Assembly (NCBI GenBank): GCA_031213475.1
Contig: JARUPZ010000002.1
Location: 14,047,813 to 14,111,812 of the forward strand
Source of the DNA: Nereocystis luetkeana
Taxonomy: Eukaryota > Sar > Phaeophyceae > Laminariales > Laminariaceae
Reading direction: 5' to 3'
Length of the DNA: 64,000 bases
The translations under genes were made by a program, and so were the position numbers. Under the pieces are notes generated by a model that saw only the letters and a program-made list of their open reading frames with translations, was not told the origin of the DNA and made no database searches. Position 1 is the first letter of the stretch. Every line of letters begins with the position of its first letter. Of the stretch, positions 13,601 to 23,700 are shown piece after piece.

Positions 13601-14494
13601 AGCAGACGAGGTTCGACATACACATCATTCTCGTACTTAGACAGCGGCGGAAGAAAACGGCCTGCGTGCCGGAACAGCATGTTCATGAGAGTCGCCACGT
13701 TTACACCGAGCTGTGGCTTTTACGGTAAGGGGGGGCAACCACGCGGCTATGGGGCCAATGGGTGGATGCATGCGTCCAATTCGCGACGTACCTGGTATCA
13801 TATTGCACAAACAGTGAAAACGAGCGGGATTGCTGCCTGATGACGATGACAGGAAGCATAATCTACAGCAATCTACGTGCTACGACAGACATGCTGGTAC
13901 GTATATCATAGCTGCTGTTTACCAGCCCCAGCTCTGGCCACTTGGCGAAAAGCGATATATTCACCTCCCCCACAGACTTGTGGCCATGCTCCTTCTTGAG
14001 CTTCAGGAGGTCCGCCTGCTTTCCGGGGATCTTCTCCGCCAAGACGTTCTTCAACGTCGACAGGGATCGCTCGCCGCCGGCGAGGCTCCTGAAGGCGCCC
14101 TGGTGCCCGGAACGGACGTGATAGAAAGAGATGGGTGATGTCACGAATTATGCGGTGGATGAGGTGAGCTCGACGGCGATCCTGCAGTACACTTCTCATG
14201 AACATTTTCGTGCAATGACCACAGACTTCATGCCTTGCCCCGTCTAGGCACGGGCCGCGGGAGACCAGCGCAGTCAGCGATTGTTGTGCAGCCAACTCGC
14301 GCTCAGCCGCCACTGGCATCTCGTGCGGGTCGAAAAAAGCTGGAGGTATCACTTTGCTTTACGTGCACGCGCCACGGACCGGAACGATATCCCTGGTATG
14401 TACGAGAGAGCATATGTAATAACCCTCCGACACAAGCAGCTGGGTATTCTCGTACCTTGGACGCCCGTTGCGAAAGAAGGCGCAACCCGTTCAT
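4630..14494 (-). CDS. CS: Mitochondrial citrate synthase, 11 exons, complete
   Basis: Condenses oxaloacetate and acetyl-CoA to citrate, the entry step of the TCA cycle, in the mitochondrial matrix. Exons, minus strand in coding order: 14494-14456, 14099-13965, 13374-13294, 11099-10968, 10007-9879, 9083-9036, 8353-8147, 7471-7322, 6021-5932, 5506-5381, 4878-4630. Joined, they give 461 aa, close to the animal precursor (about 466). All ten introns are phase 0; nine are GT-AG, and the last has a GC donor (GAG|GCAAGT). Visible family motifs: catalytic His in [10 protein letters not shown] (residue 267), signature [13 protein letters not shown] with His 344, and [11 protein letters not shown] with catalytic Asp 399. 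The start is the ATG giving [13 protein letters not shown], an Arg/Lys-bearing, acid-free presequence consistent with mitochondrial import. The C-terminus ...WGHAKKN lacks an SKL-type peroxisomal signal, arguing against the glyoxysomal isoform. Family assignment is secure; small exon-edge errors are possible. Confidence 0.96.
7543..7650 (+). repeat. Partial copy of dispersed family D, in a citrate synthase intron
   Basis: Contains GGCCGTAGTCGTA, GTACGACCATAATCCCTTGCA, GGGATGGAGCACGACGGG and TTTTCACCGA, the same string of blocks seen at 31021-31523, 41500-41650 and 56550-56900. It is followed by a G run. A 24-base G run (7511-7534) lies just before it. The block CATACGACTACGGCCATGCA at 7179-7198 is part of an opposite-strand copy. 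Confidence 0.65.
8671..8727. mobile_element. MITE family 1, truncated copy C
   Basis: Only one half is present: TAGGTTTTTGTGTATTATGA, then GGGTCCTGATTGCTATGG and TCCCCCGGTATT. This matches the right half of copies B and G. No left inverted repeat is found nearby. It sits in citrate synthase intron 6 (9035-8354). Confidence 0.55.
10102..10184. mobile_element. MITE family 2 copy, in citrate synthase intron 4
   Basis: An 83-bp element. The left end TACCACTCAGAATGTAAATA is mirrored by the right end TCCGTCCAGAGTGGTA, with inner blocks AGGACCG and CGGTCCT also complementary. It is non-coding. A cleaner copy is at 21952-22033, and other relatives are near 22457, 22981, 57770 and 59271. Confidence 0.65.
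11100..13293 (-). other. Citrate synthase intron 3 (2.2 kb)
   Basis: The longest intron of the gene, from donor GAG|GTGAGA at 13293 to acceptor CAG at 11100. I see no gene inside. It holds GTACCAGGTAC near 11282, a G run near 11980, and AATTTCTTATTTTCCTGTGAA-like segments near 12040 and 12555 that resemble each other. Open frames inside are short and lack domains. Confidence 0.7.
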
Positions 14495-15857
14495 CGCCTT
14501 GCGACCGTAGTAGGTTGTTCCTTACGGTAGAACGTGCTGCGGCCTTGAGCAGAGGTTGAGCGGCTGATCAAGGAACAGGAACTCTTTGACACAACCCGAG
14601 GCAAAACAACAGAACAAAGCAAGGCGCAACGCGAAAAAGGCAATCGAAGGAAGATAACGCCTCCGCTCTCTGCACAAAACGTAACGACGTTTCCGAAACG
14701 TCCATCGTCGCGTTGTTGTTTCGTTATATTCTTCTTCTGCTGTGATTAGCTGTGAACTGGTTGTGAACCTGTGGGACTCTGAGAACTATCGTACTGAGAC
14801 CACGCGGTAATAACGGCGGTGTCACCGTGCTTTGCGGAAGGTTTCACGTTCTGCTCCGGGAAGTGCAGAGCTCGGGGAGTTCAAACTGACTCAAACAGCG
14901 ATCAAATGTTTTTACGTTTGTTTGTTTGTTTTAGGATTTTCCCGGGATGAGTTGTGCGGCTGTGCATCGCTGTGCGGTCGTCCGGCACATGACAGGAGGA
15001 CTGACTGGTTGATCATCTCCATCACATACTACTGTACATCCTGAAAAAGTGGGATAGAAAAACGTTTTTCGTTCACACTCTTTCGCCATCTCGTACTACA
15101 ATAATTGGTATGTACCAGGTACCTGGTATACTCGATATGTACTCCGTATAATTCCACCATCATTCTCGTCGTTGACACCTCTCTCTCGCTCGCTGATAAT
15201 AATAAATTACATGTTGTTGTTGTTGTTGTTGATGTTCGAATATATACTGCTGCTGCTGTATACCATACGCGCATAAAAATAGCATCGTCTTCTCGCACAG
15301 CACAGCTAGCCGCAGGAGAAGTGGCCCGAGAAGACGAACGCGATCCATCTATACGTATTATTATCTATCTGTAGTATAGTAGCAGCGTGTGTACCCTGTG
15401 GCGGACCATGGTATTTGTACTGGCCTTGCTGGTACAAAAAAAAGGAGCAAACACGATGATGTACAAAAAAAAAACTACCCACAGCTACTACTATGCGGTT
15501 GCATATACACCATATATATTATGACAGCCGGGCAGCAGTACTATATATACTTACGAGTATCAATAGTCGTCGCGGTATGTTACGAGTAGCAGCATCGATC
15601 AGCCGCCTCTCGCAGCACTAAGTAAGTCTTACTTGAGGCCACCGTAATATTACAATCTGTGAGTTCGGTAGGTTGATAGTTCAGGTGCTTGCTTCCTGTT
15701 CGGATCACAAGGTACGTACGGGCGAAGACCCAAAACCCAACCCCTATCCCTAACCCTATTATTCCCAAACCGAAGCCAAAACGGGCCGAAACTGACCGTA
15801 AACGCGCCGCGTTTGCATACCAGTAGATTTCTCGAAATTAGGTGCCACATTGAGCCG

Positions 15858-15945
15858 TATACGGTCGCCCCGGTGGTTCAAGTGGTTAACCTCGAATTCT
15901 ACTTGTTTGAGTCCTGGGTTCGAGCCCCAGGAGGGTCGGACTTTG
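15858..15945 (+). repeat. tRNA-derived SINE-like element
   Basis: Has both internal Pol III promoter boxes in tRNA order and spacing: an A-box-like TGGTTCAAGTGG at about 15872 and a B box GGGTTCGAGCCC at about 15918. The second region folds as a proper T arm (CTGGG-TTCGAGC-CCCAG). The acceptor ends pair only partly (GTC/GAC outside, CCC/GGG inside) and the D and anticodon arms are degraded. An A/T-rich tail follows. This fits a tRNA pseudogene or SINE head better than a working tRNA. Confidence 0.55.
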
Positions 15946-18295
15946 ACTTTATTTGCAAAAATATAAAAAAGGGATTCAATTGTTGAGAGCGCCTTGCAGT
16001 GTGGGTAGGCACAATTCGATGCGAGTCGACGAGGGAAGAAAAGGCTGAAATCTTCTCGCGATAAAAAATGAAGGCACTTACCGTAGCGGGAAGGGGGGAG
16101 AAGAGCCTGCTATGTGACCCCGGATCTGAGTTACGAGTTGGAAGGAGAGAGAGAAGAAGATGTGCGAAGATAATAAATGGGATGAAGAAAAAAAAAAAAA
16201 AAAAAAAAAATATCAAATACAATCCGAGCATCACAGCAGCAGCAACGACTACTACATACAGTAAAAAATATTCGCAGTTAGAACCATGCCCATACAAAAA
16301 GTCAATAGGCTAATCAATATTTGTAAAATGAAGAGATTTCAACATGTTGCAAAGTCATATTACCCTCCCTTATATCTGGGTTATATATTAATAGTATCAG
16401 TGTGCAGAATGATCATGTTTGTTGTTGTTGTTGTTCTCACATTAACTCTCTGACGAAGGAGTCCGTGGTCACACAAAGGTGCTGGAGCCCTAGGAAGATC
16501 CGAAAAACAAAAAAAAAATCGAAAATTCGGCTGCCTCAAAATACACGAGACGGAAAAAGCGCACACAAGATAAAACCAATGTGCAAAACTGAACTAACAT
16601 GGCCGCGGGTATATCCTCTCAACTATAATATAGAAGAGTACCCCCGTTCCCACCACTAACCAACTCGTGGCTGCTGACTACAGCGGATGCTGTCTGAAGT
16701 GCTGCCTGCACCGTACGAAACGCACGGTAGTCGTGAAAACGAAAGAGGAACACACCTCCTGCCTGCTATCTGGAGTGCTGTCAGAGTGAAGACTCGCGGA
16801 TATGCAGTGAAAAAAGGAGCAATCGAACCTTACTACCACACGAATATCAACGATCGCCATCTCTTCCTGGACTGTCTGACACAAAAAGGTGCAGCACAGT
16901 TTTGATACCACGTCCCTGATAATTGCGTAGGTTATTCCCCATGAAGGGTATACAACTCGTTAAACTACTAAGACCAGTGACGAGTACCGGTAGATACTAT
17001 TCTGCCTCGTGAAAAACAATACCAGGGAAAAAACAAACTATGACTGCTTCTCTCGTGATGATAGTGTGCGCGCAAATCATGGGTCTCCATGCACCGTCTT
17101 CCTGCCGCTCTTCATGGCCGCATCATCGCCTTGGCCCAATCCACCCGCTCCTTTGCGCGTGCACTCGTTGCCATTCCCTTCCAGTCGTTTCCCTTTCTCC
17201 GTCATCCTGAAAAACAAAATGCTCCTCGCACTTGCGGTTCTGATCTGGGAAATAAAAATTCTCGCGCAGGGGGAGGTCAATCCGTCTCTTCTCCGCACGT
17301 CGACGCTCAGTCTCCCTCCTCCCTCGTCGTCGAATCCAGCCTCCTACCGGCGCAATAGACTGTGCCGTAGTGTGGCCTGTGGTGGCGCCTGCCTCCGCGC
17401 ATGGACACCCCGATTGAGCATTGCTGCTCTGCCGCAGCTGCCTAAAAAGACGCGCGAATCGTAGGTCTCCGTGCCTGACGCACCACGTACGACCCAACTC
17501 TACTGCCGCCTGAGCCTCGCGGCCACAGGCAGCAGCAAGACGGTATCACTCCTTGAGGGTGAGTCCGGCCTTACACCCGCCAGAAAGACCTACCCCACTC
17601 GCTATTAGCCTGATAGGGCATGCCTCGCAGCATTCCTTGCCGAGGCAGCGAGGGGAACGGAAGTATATATATTGTCCTGTTGACCCGGGCAGCATCCAGG
17701 GGAGTCACTGGCCTATATCCTTGACAAGTGAATACATATACCAGGTATAGAATACGCGCGAACGGCTTATTATCATAAAATATGGAAATTCAGTAAAAAA
17801 GGGATATAGACGATACATATTACGCAGCTTGCAAAGTTGAGTATCAACTATATGTGTAATCACAGTCGAACTCACAGCTGACGTATTTCATCATTTTATA
17901 AAATAATTGCGGACGACGATTCCGAAGTGCAGGCCGCGCTATGAAGCAATTTTTAGAGTCGAAAACACCCCTTGAAATACGAACTTACTCACTCACAGAT
18001 TGCAAAACCTACATACTCAACTCCCTCTCCGCACGTGAAATATCGAGCAAGTAAAATAAGAAGAAAGCAAGTCTTCCAAAAAAAGTGATCACATATTACT
18101 TGCTTCTCCTTCGAAACGGTATAATAATAATTTGAGAGAGAACCAAGAAAAAAACAGGGAAAAAAACGCGCGGTTTGGAGACGACGTTGTAAACGGGGGG
18201 GCAGTCCGGGCTGTTGAAAGGATGAAATTGAGTGCCGACATATTATGCGCGGGGCATGATGGTCGCGCTTATTGTGGTCAATAGAATGCTAAAAA

Positions 18296-18610
18296 TGTCA
18301 CGGTCGGGTCGGGTCAGGAAGTGTTCAAAACCTCACTGGTCCGGTCGGGTCGGGTCAAGCGGTTTTCAAATCTCGTGGGGCGGGTCAGGTCGGGTCAAGA
18401 GTTTTTCAAATCTCACGGGTCGGGTCGGGTCGGGTCGGGTCGGGTCGGGTCGGGTCGGGTCGGGTCGGGTCAAGAGGTGATGAAAAGCTCACGGACGGGT
18501 CGGGTCACACAGGTCATGACCCGTGAGAAGCGGGTCACTCGCCGGTCGGGCCAGCATGACCCGCGAGTTATTTTCTACTGACCCGCGGGTCGGACCCGCG
18601 CATTCGGCTT
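18296..18610 (+). repeat. CGGGT satellite-like block
   Basis: Pentanucleotide CGGGT (GGGTC) repeated many times, with the purest run at about 18416-18472. Runs are interrupted by short spacers of the type AAGAGGTTTTCAAATCTCA, giving a higher-order pattern of GGGTC run plus TTTTCAAATCTC. Frames through it read as Gly-Arg-Val-Gly-Ser strings and are not genes. Related blocks are at 18905-19090 and, in mostly complementary orientation, 62825-63145. Confidence 0.8.
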
Positions 18611-18904
18611 GCGGATCCGACACTTCAAACGTCCCCTCTTACGCAAAGGCTTCTCTCGTACCAATACTCTAATCATACTACTTGGGTGTCACATTCAAAC
18701 ATTAAAACACCGCCAAACTCGTCAAACATTTTTGCATGCCCGCTTCCATTCATACCCACTACAGCCATGTCATCTATCGCTGTGGGGCACTAAAATGAAC
18801 ACAAAATTGTTTTACAAGGGCCGACCCACGGGCCAGATCCACGGGTCGAACCTTCGGGTCAAGATAAAAATGGTCACCCGATCCGTATGAAACCCTTTTT
18901 CTCA

Positions 18905-19090
18905 CGAATCAAACAGAAGGTGGCGGGTCGGGTCAGGAAATTTTGAAATCTCACGGGTGGGGTCGGGTCAAGAGGCTTTCAAAATCTGGCGGGTCGGGTC
19001 GGGTTAAGTATAAGTCAACATACCTCAAAAATTTCGCGGGTAGGGTCGGGTCAGCTGATTCGACCCGACCCGACCCGTGAGGTTTGATCT
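18905..19090. repeat. Second CGGGT repeat block
   Basis: Diverged continuation of the block at 18296-18610. GGGTCGGGTCA units are spaced by AATTTTGAAATCTCA and AAAATCTGG segments. At about 19055-19080 it switches to the complementary form CGACCCGACCCGACCCG, so part of it is an inverted repeat. Confidence 0.7.
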
Positions 19091-20786
19091 GACCCGCGAA
19101 AAACCCTGATAATTAGTAAAAACGCATGTATTTCGGGCCGTCAAATAAATGCCCTCCTCGACCTCCGCGACCGAACCCTCCCGTTGTGGGTCAAACCCTT
19201 CGCGCTATCGCGTCATCCCAAAAGAGCAGACTGTTATTTTTCTTGACCGTTTCTGGAGAAAAAAAAATGGAGTTTTTAGCACCTTTGCAGAGCAAGCGCG
19301 TGCGACGGAGGCAACGGGCGAAAGAGTCCTGCTTTTAATAAAAAAACCGCCAGCTATTTTGCAAGAAGAGACATGCAACGCTGGTAGCCGTTTCTTGGAG
19401 AGTATTAAATACCATTGAGAATTTGTCAAAACAAATCAGTTTCCAAGGAAGGAAAAACGTCGGCAGAATTATGCGTGGAAATACCTCTCCGACTTTTTTT
19501 TTTGTCCCAACGCGATAACATCGGAAAATCCATTAACACTCTTCTTGAAAAAAAGCAACGGGACTACTACAGCAATACATGCCTCTTTCTCTCATCAAGG
19601 GATCGCAAGAACTTTGAGAGAAAAGCGAGCCCAGATCTAAAAATGAAACAGTGGAAAGAACGTACATAAAAAATCATGTTTTCGGACGAGATATTTCGGA
19701 GTCCATTTTGTCCCGGAAAAAAATGCACTTCCGAGTAGGAAAAAAAGCGGTGTTGGAAACGTGTTCAATAACGTGTTCAATTACTGTCCCGAAATAGGTC
19801 AACACCATATGACAAACAGATTGATAGGTCAGGCGAACACACACGAAACAAGGGGCATCGAGAAACAGGAAACCCAGGGGCATAGAGCGAGCTCACTCCG
19901 GTCGCGGATAAGGTTGGTATCACACCAAAGGAGTCGAAAAAGGACACGTGGTTGTGATGAACAAAACGTATTTAGAGCGCAGCCATGGAGAAGAACGAAA
20001 AAATAGCAATCACAGCAGGATATATTTCCCCGTATCAACTGCCAGCCTGCTTAAAGCGAGAGGCTCGCATCAAAACCTCCCAGCTCGCTACCTCGAGCCC
20101 CCTCCCACCCCCCGACACTACCCCCGTGCCAGAAAAACCAGCGCAATATCCCCGAGCACTGAATGCGCCAGGCATCAGAGAGCCCTACTATTTCTCAGCG
20201 TCGCCAGCGTAAAGTTTAAACGAAAATTCGCCTTCGGGCTATATAGAGGAAACCGCGGTAGACAAGCAACGCGCAGAACACCACTCCCGCCTCTACAACA
20301 CGATCACCCCCCCCGTTCGACTCTGAGCAAATTCCGCGCGAGCTCAGGCGATGCCGCCTGTTGTACCCACAACAAGCGACGATTCAAAAAGGGGGGGAGG
20401 TGAGGAGGGGACGAGCCCAAGACCAACACCAGCGACACCGCACCTATCGACGTGAGGGGGGGGGTGCTCTGGAGTGCAACAGCTTACGACCCTCACGATT
20501 TATGCACTAAAGCTCGACGGGGGGAGAGGGAAAAACGATACCCGTTCCTGTACCCTTCTAGGGAAGCGTAACGGAATGGGCCCGATCTAGACGGCGAGAG
20601 GCGAACGATACGTACGGCGCGCCAAGCGTTCAGACAAAGTCAAATAAAAAAGAGTACCTTCCTGGTCTCGATCAGAACATCCACCTACCGACGCGCGGGA
20701 AACAAAACACAACCACGAGACACTCGGGCAGCAGAAGATGCCAACTATGTAGAAGAGGTGCCAACAGAGTCGTTGCTGGAACATTT

Positions 20787-23700
20787 TCAGTGGAACTGGT
20801 TCGACCACTCGTAGACCTGCTCTAGGGGAGACTGGTCCGGCACGAGCAGCTGCTGCACGAGGATTGCCGCCATCGCCCACATCGCCAGGCGTCCGTGCTT
20901 GAGCTCCGCAAGCGCCCACTTCTCGTTGATCCCGTCCTTGGAGAGCTTGAGGGGGTCGAACCCGATGTCGCCGGGCACGCGGCCCTGCTCAATGTCGTAC
21001 TTCGTGCTCTGGAGGTCGAAGATGCCCACGAAGATGACGATCTGAAGGATCGCGAGCCACGGTGCGTCCGCGACGGCCTGGAACAAGTTCTTCGTCGGCG
21101 AGTAGCCGAGACCGGGCAGCACGCTGAACTCTTGCCAGATGGCGCCCACGACACCGAGCATGGCAACGCGGCCGTGCTTGAGCTCCGCCCGACGGTACTT
21201 CTTGAGGTCACCCTGCATAGATCATACGTTTGAAGTTCAAAGGGCCGTGGTACAAAAGCACAGGTTGGAGTTTGAGACATGTAACAACAAAAAAGGCAAT
21301 CACTACGTCTTCGTCCGGTATGACGAGACGAACGAGCGCGCCGCCAAGCCTGCCTGTGAATTTTGGCGAGTTTTACGGTTTCGACGTGATTTAATAAAAC
21401 TACTACAAATATATACTCACGTCAGCTGTGAGTTCGAGCGATTTATTGGTCTTACGGTCCGAGGATACGATGGCGTAGAAAAGAGTGAAACTGTTACATC
21501 TACGACTTTTGAGACCAATACTTTGTAAGCTACGAGCACAAGCACGGTGAGAGCTCGACGAATAGCCCAAGAACAACGCTTTCTGCGAGTGTTGAGTCAA
21601 ACCAACGCTGTCGACCCATCCATGTATTAGCCGGGATAACAGTTATGACATATTCCCCTATTCTCTCTTGACGACATCAACGTACATGATGGAACAAAAG
21701 AGACAATACAACCCCAACGCCGCAAATGACATACCTGGTACCAGGTATAGGACACGCAAGCGAACGCCCGCCCGGAATACAATTTTGAGAGAACGCTGAT
21801 CAAGGAAGGCGAGGCGGGTTACCACTACATAGCTCGAAAAACAAACGCGCTCTGCGGGTGCTGACTCATACCAACGTTATTATCTTCTCGCCAATGAACT
21901 CCGGGATTGGTATCTTCCTCCCTCCTCTTTCGAGGCTATCCACATGTACCGTACCACTCTGTCCCTGAATCTAGGGGCCATTTGTCTTACATTTAACATA
22001 AAAAACGGCCCTACATCAAGGGACAGAGTGGTATGACATGATGCAACATGTCAAGGTATAGAACACACATCCAAGCCACCGTACCTGGTATGCTACAACA
22101 CGCCAAAAACAGACACACCCTGGCATGAGTTACCAAGGTGATTTCTTAGACAGCGGAGAGAGTGCAGGCGCCAAGCTACGCATGCGTCTACGCGGCAACA
22201 TCTTCCCAAAGCCACCCGTTTAGCTGCGTGTGCCCGTCTTGTCTTGTAGAAAATCGGCCCAGAAATTCATCCCAGATGGGGGGGGGGGGTGTTCTGTAGC
22301 ATGTTGCACGGTATGTTGATAGAGAAAAAAGGGAAAGAAAGAGAAAACGACGAAGACATCGCTCCTGCTATATATGTTCCAGTACATATCATTGGCAGAT
22401 ACCAGGTACCTGGTATGTAACAACAGCGTTTTCTTCCATCTCTTATCTGTTCAGGCTACACCACTCTGAGCGAAAATACAAGGGCCGTTTAGAGGAACCA
22501 TCAGGGTTTTTATTTGCGCCCAGAGTAGCATACGAGTATACAGTATGCGAAAAAAAGTCACCCCCTGGGATGAGTTTCCAAGCTTATTCAACCGACAGCG
22601 GGGAGAGAGCAAACGAGGAGCGATGCGTCCAGTGGACATAAGATCTTTCCGAGATCACCAATATACCGGTAGTTGCGTGTGTGCCCCGCCCGCCCGCCCG
22701 GCCAGAAGAAAAATGGCGTCGGAACCTCATCCCAGGGGCAGTGTTCCCTTGCGTGTCGTTTGTTAGTACGGTATAATCTTACGGAAATATGAACGTCTTT
22801 TCGAATCCATCAATACATAGTTGAGTGCGCCCACCCACTGCACAACATAGAAAAAACGCCTTGGACTCCTCATCTTAGGAGCGGTGTTCTCTTGCCTTTA
22901 GAATATACGGTGGGTGTACCTGGCATGTAAATAGCTTCAAAAAGAGGGAAAAACCACTGATGTTTGCTGGTGTGCACCGGGAACCACTCTATCCAGAATA
23001 TCAATGACTATTGGGTCCCAACATGAAAACCCAAACGGTCCTCACATTGATTTGTAGGTAACTAAACCCAGTACCCCCAGCTGCAGGGGCGTTGTCTTCG
23101 GCTACATACACATTAGAGCAAGATCAGAGGGACTCGATATACGATGCATGTACGCGCCTGGTATATATAGCGTGTAGCATACCTGATAACTGTTGTATTC
23201 GTCAGTACCAGTTACAGTAGTATATTTGGAAGTGCACACTGAAGGCAACTGCCTGACTCAGCATACTTCGGGGTCCGCGAGTACTGGGTTATGCTCAGTG
23301 CGTCTATATTCGAGGATTGATACTGCGAGTACTGGGCCATACTCAACATGTTCAAGGTTCAACACTGCGAGTACTGGGCGCCTACGTGTATACTGGTACT
23401 GCCCCAGAGTACAGGCATTTACTCGGCAAACTCCCAGCAATGCGTTCTTACCTTCGCACTGAGACGCTACTTTCCTGCAACCCGGATGTGCCTATTTTAA
23501 TGATGGCAGCATCTGCTCTAGTATATACTGCGCGTTTCAGGGTTTGATACCGTGAGTACCGGGCACAACTAATTATTTTCCAGGCTTGATAATGTGAGTA
23601 CTGGGGTATACTCAGTAGTTTGGACGCCGTGGTACGGTGGGTTGTGTGAACCTTAAGAGTGTACTGGTATACTTGCAGAATGCCCAGTACCCAGTGCATT

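Larger units (their letters stand above)
14495..20786. other. Intergenic region between citrate synthase and the antenna gene
   Basis: Head-to-tail spacer: both flanking genes are on the minus strand, so it should contain the citrate synthase promoter (right of 14494) and the antenna-gene 3' UTR (left of 20787). I find no supported coding gene. It holds a tRNA-derived element at 15858-15945, CCCTAACCCTA near 15747, a (GTT)n tract at about 15213-15231, a poly-A run near 16189-16210, an AT-rich stretch (about 17760-18170) and two blocks of CGGGT repeats. The open frames at 17009-17464 and 19948-20403 show no domain and overlap frames on the other strand. Confidence 0.55.

Noticed and set aside
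15858..15945. Functional tRNA gene
   Set aside because: The T arm is good, but the acceptor stem has mismatches and the D and anticodon arms do not fold, so a SINE or pseudo-tRNA is more likely.
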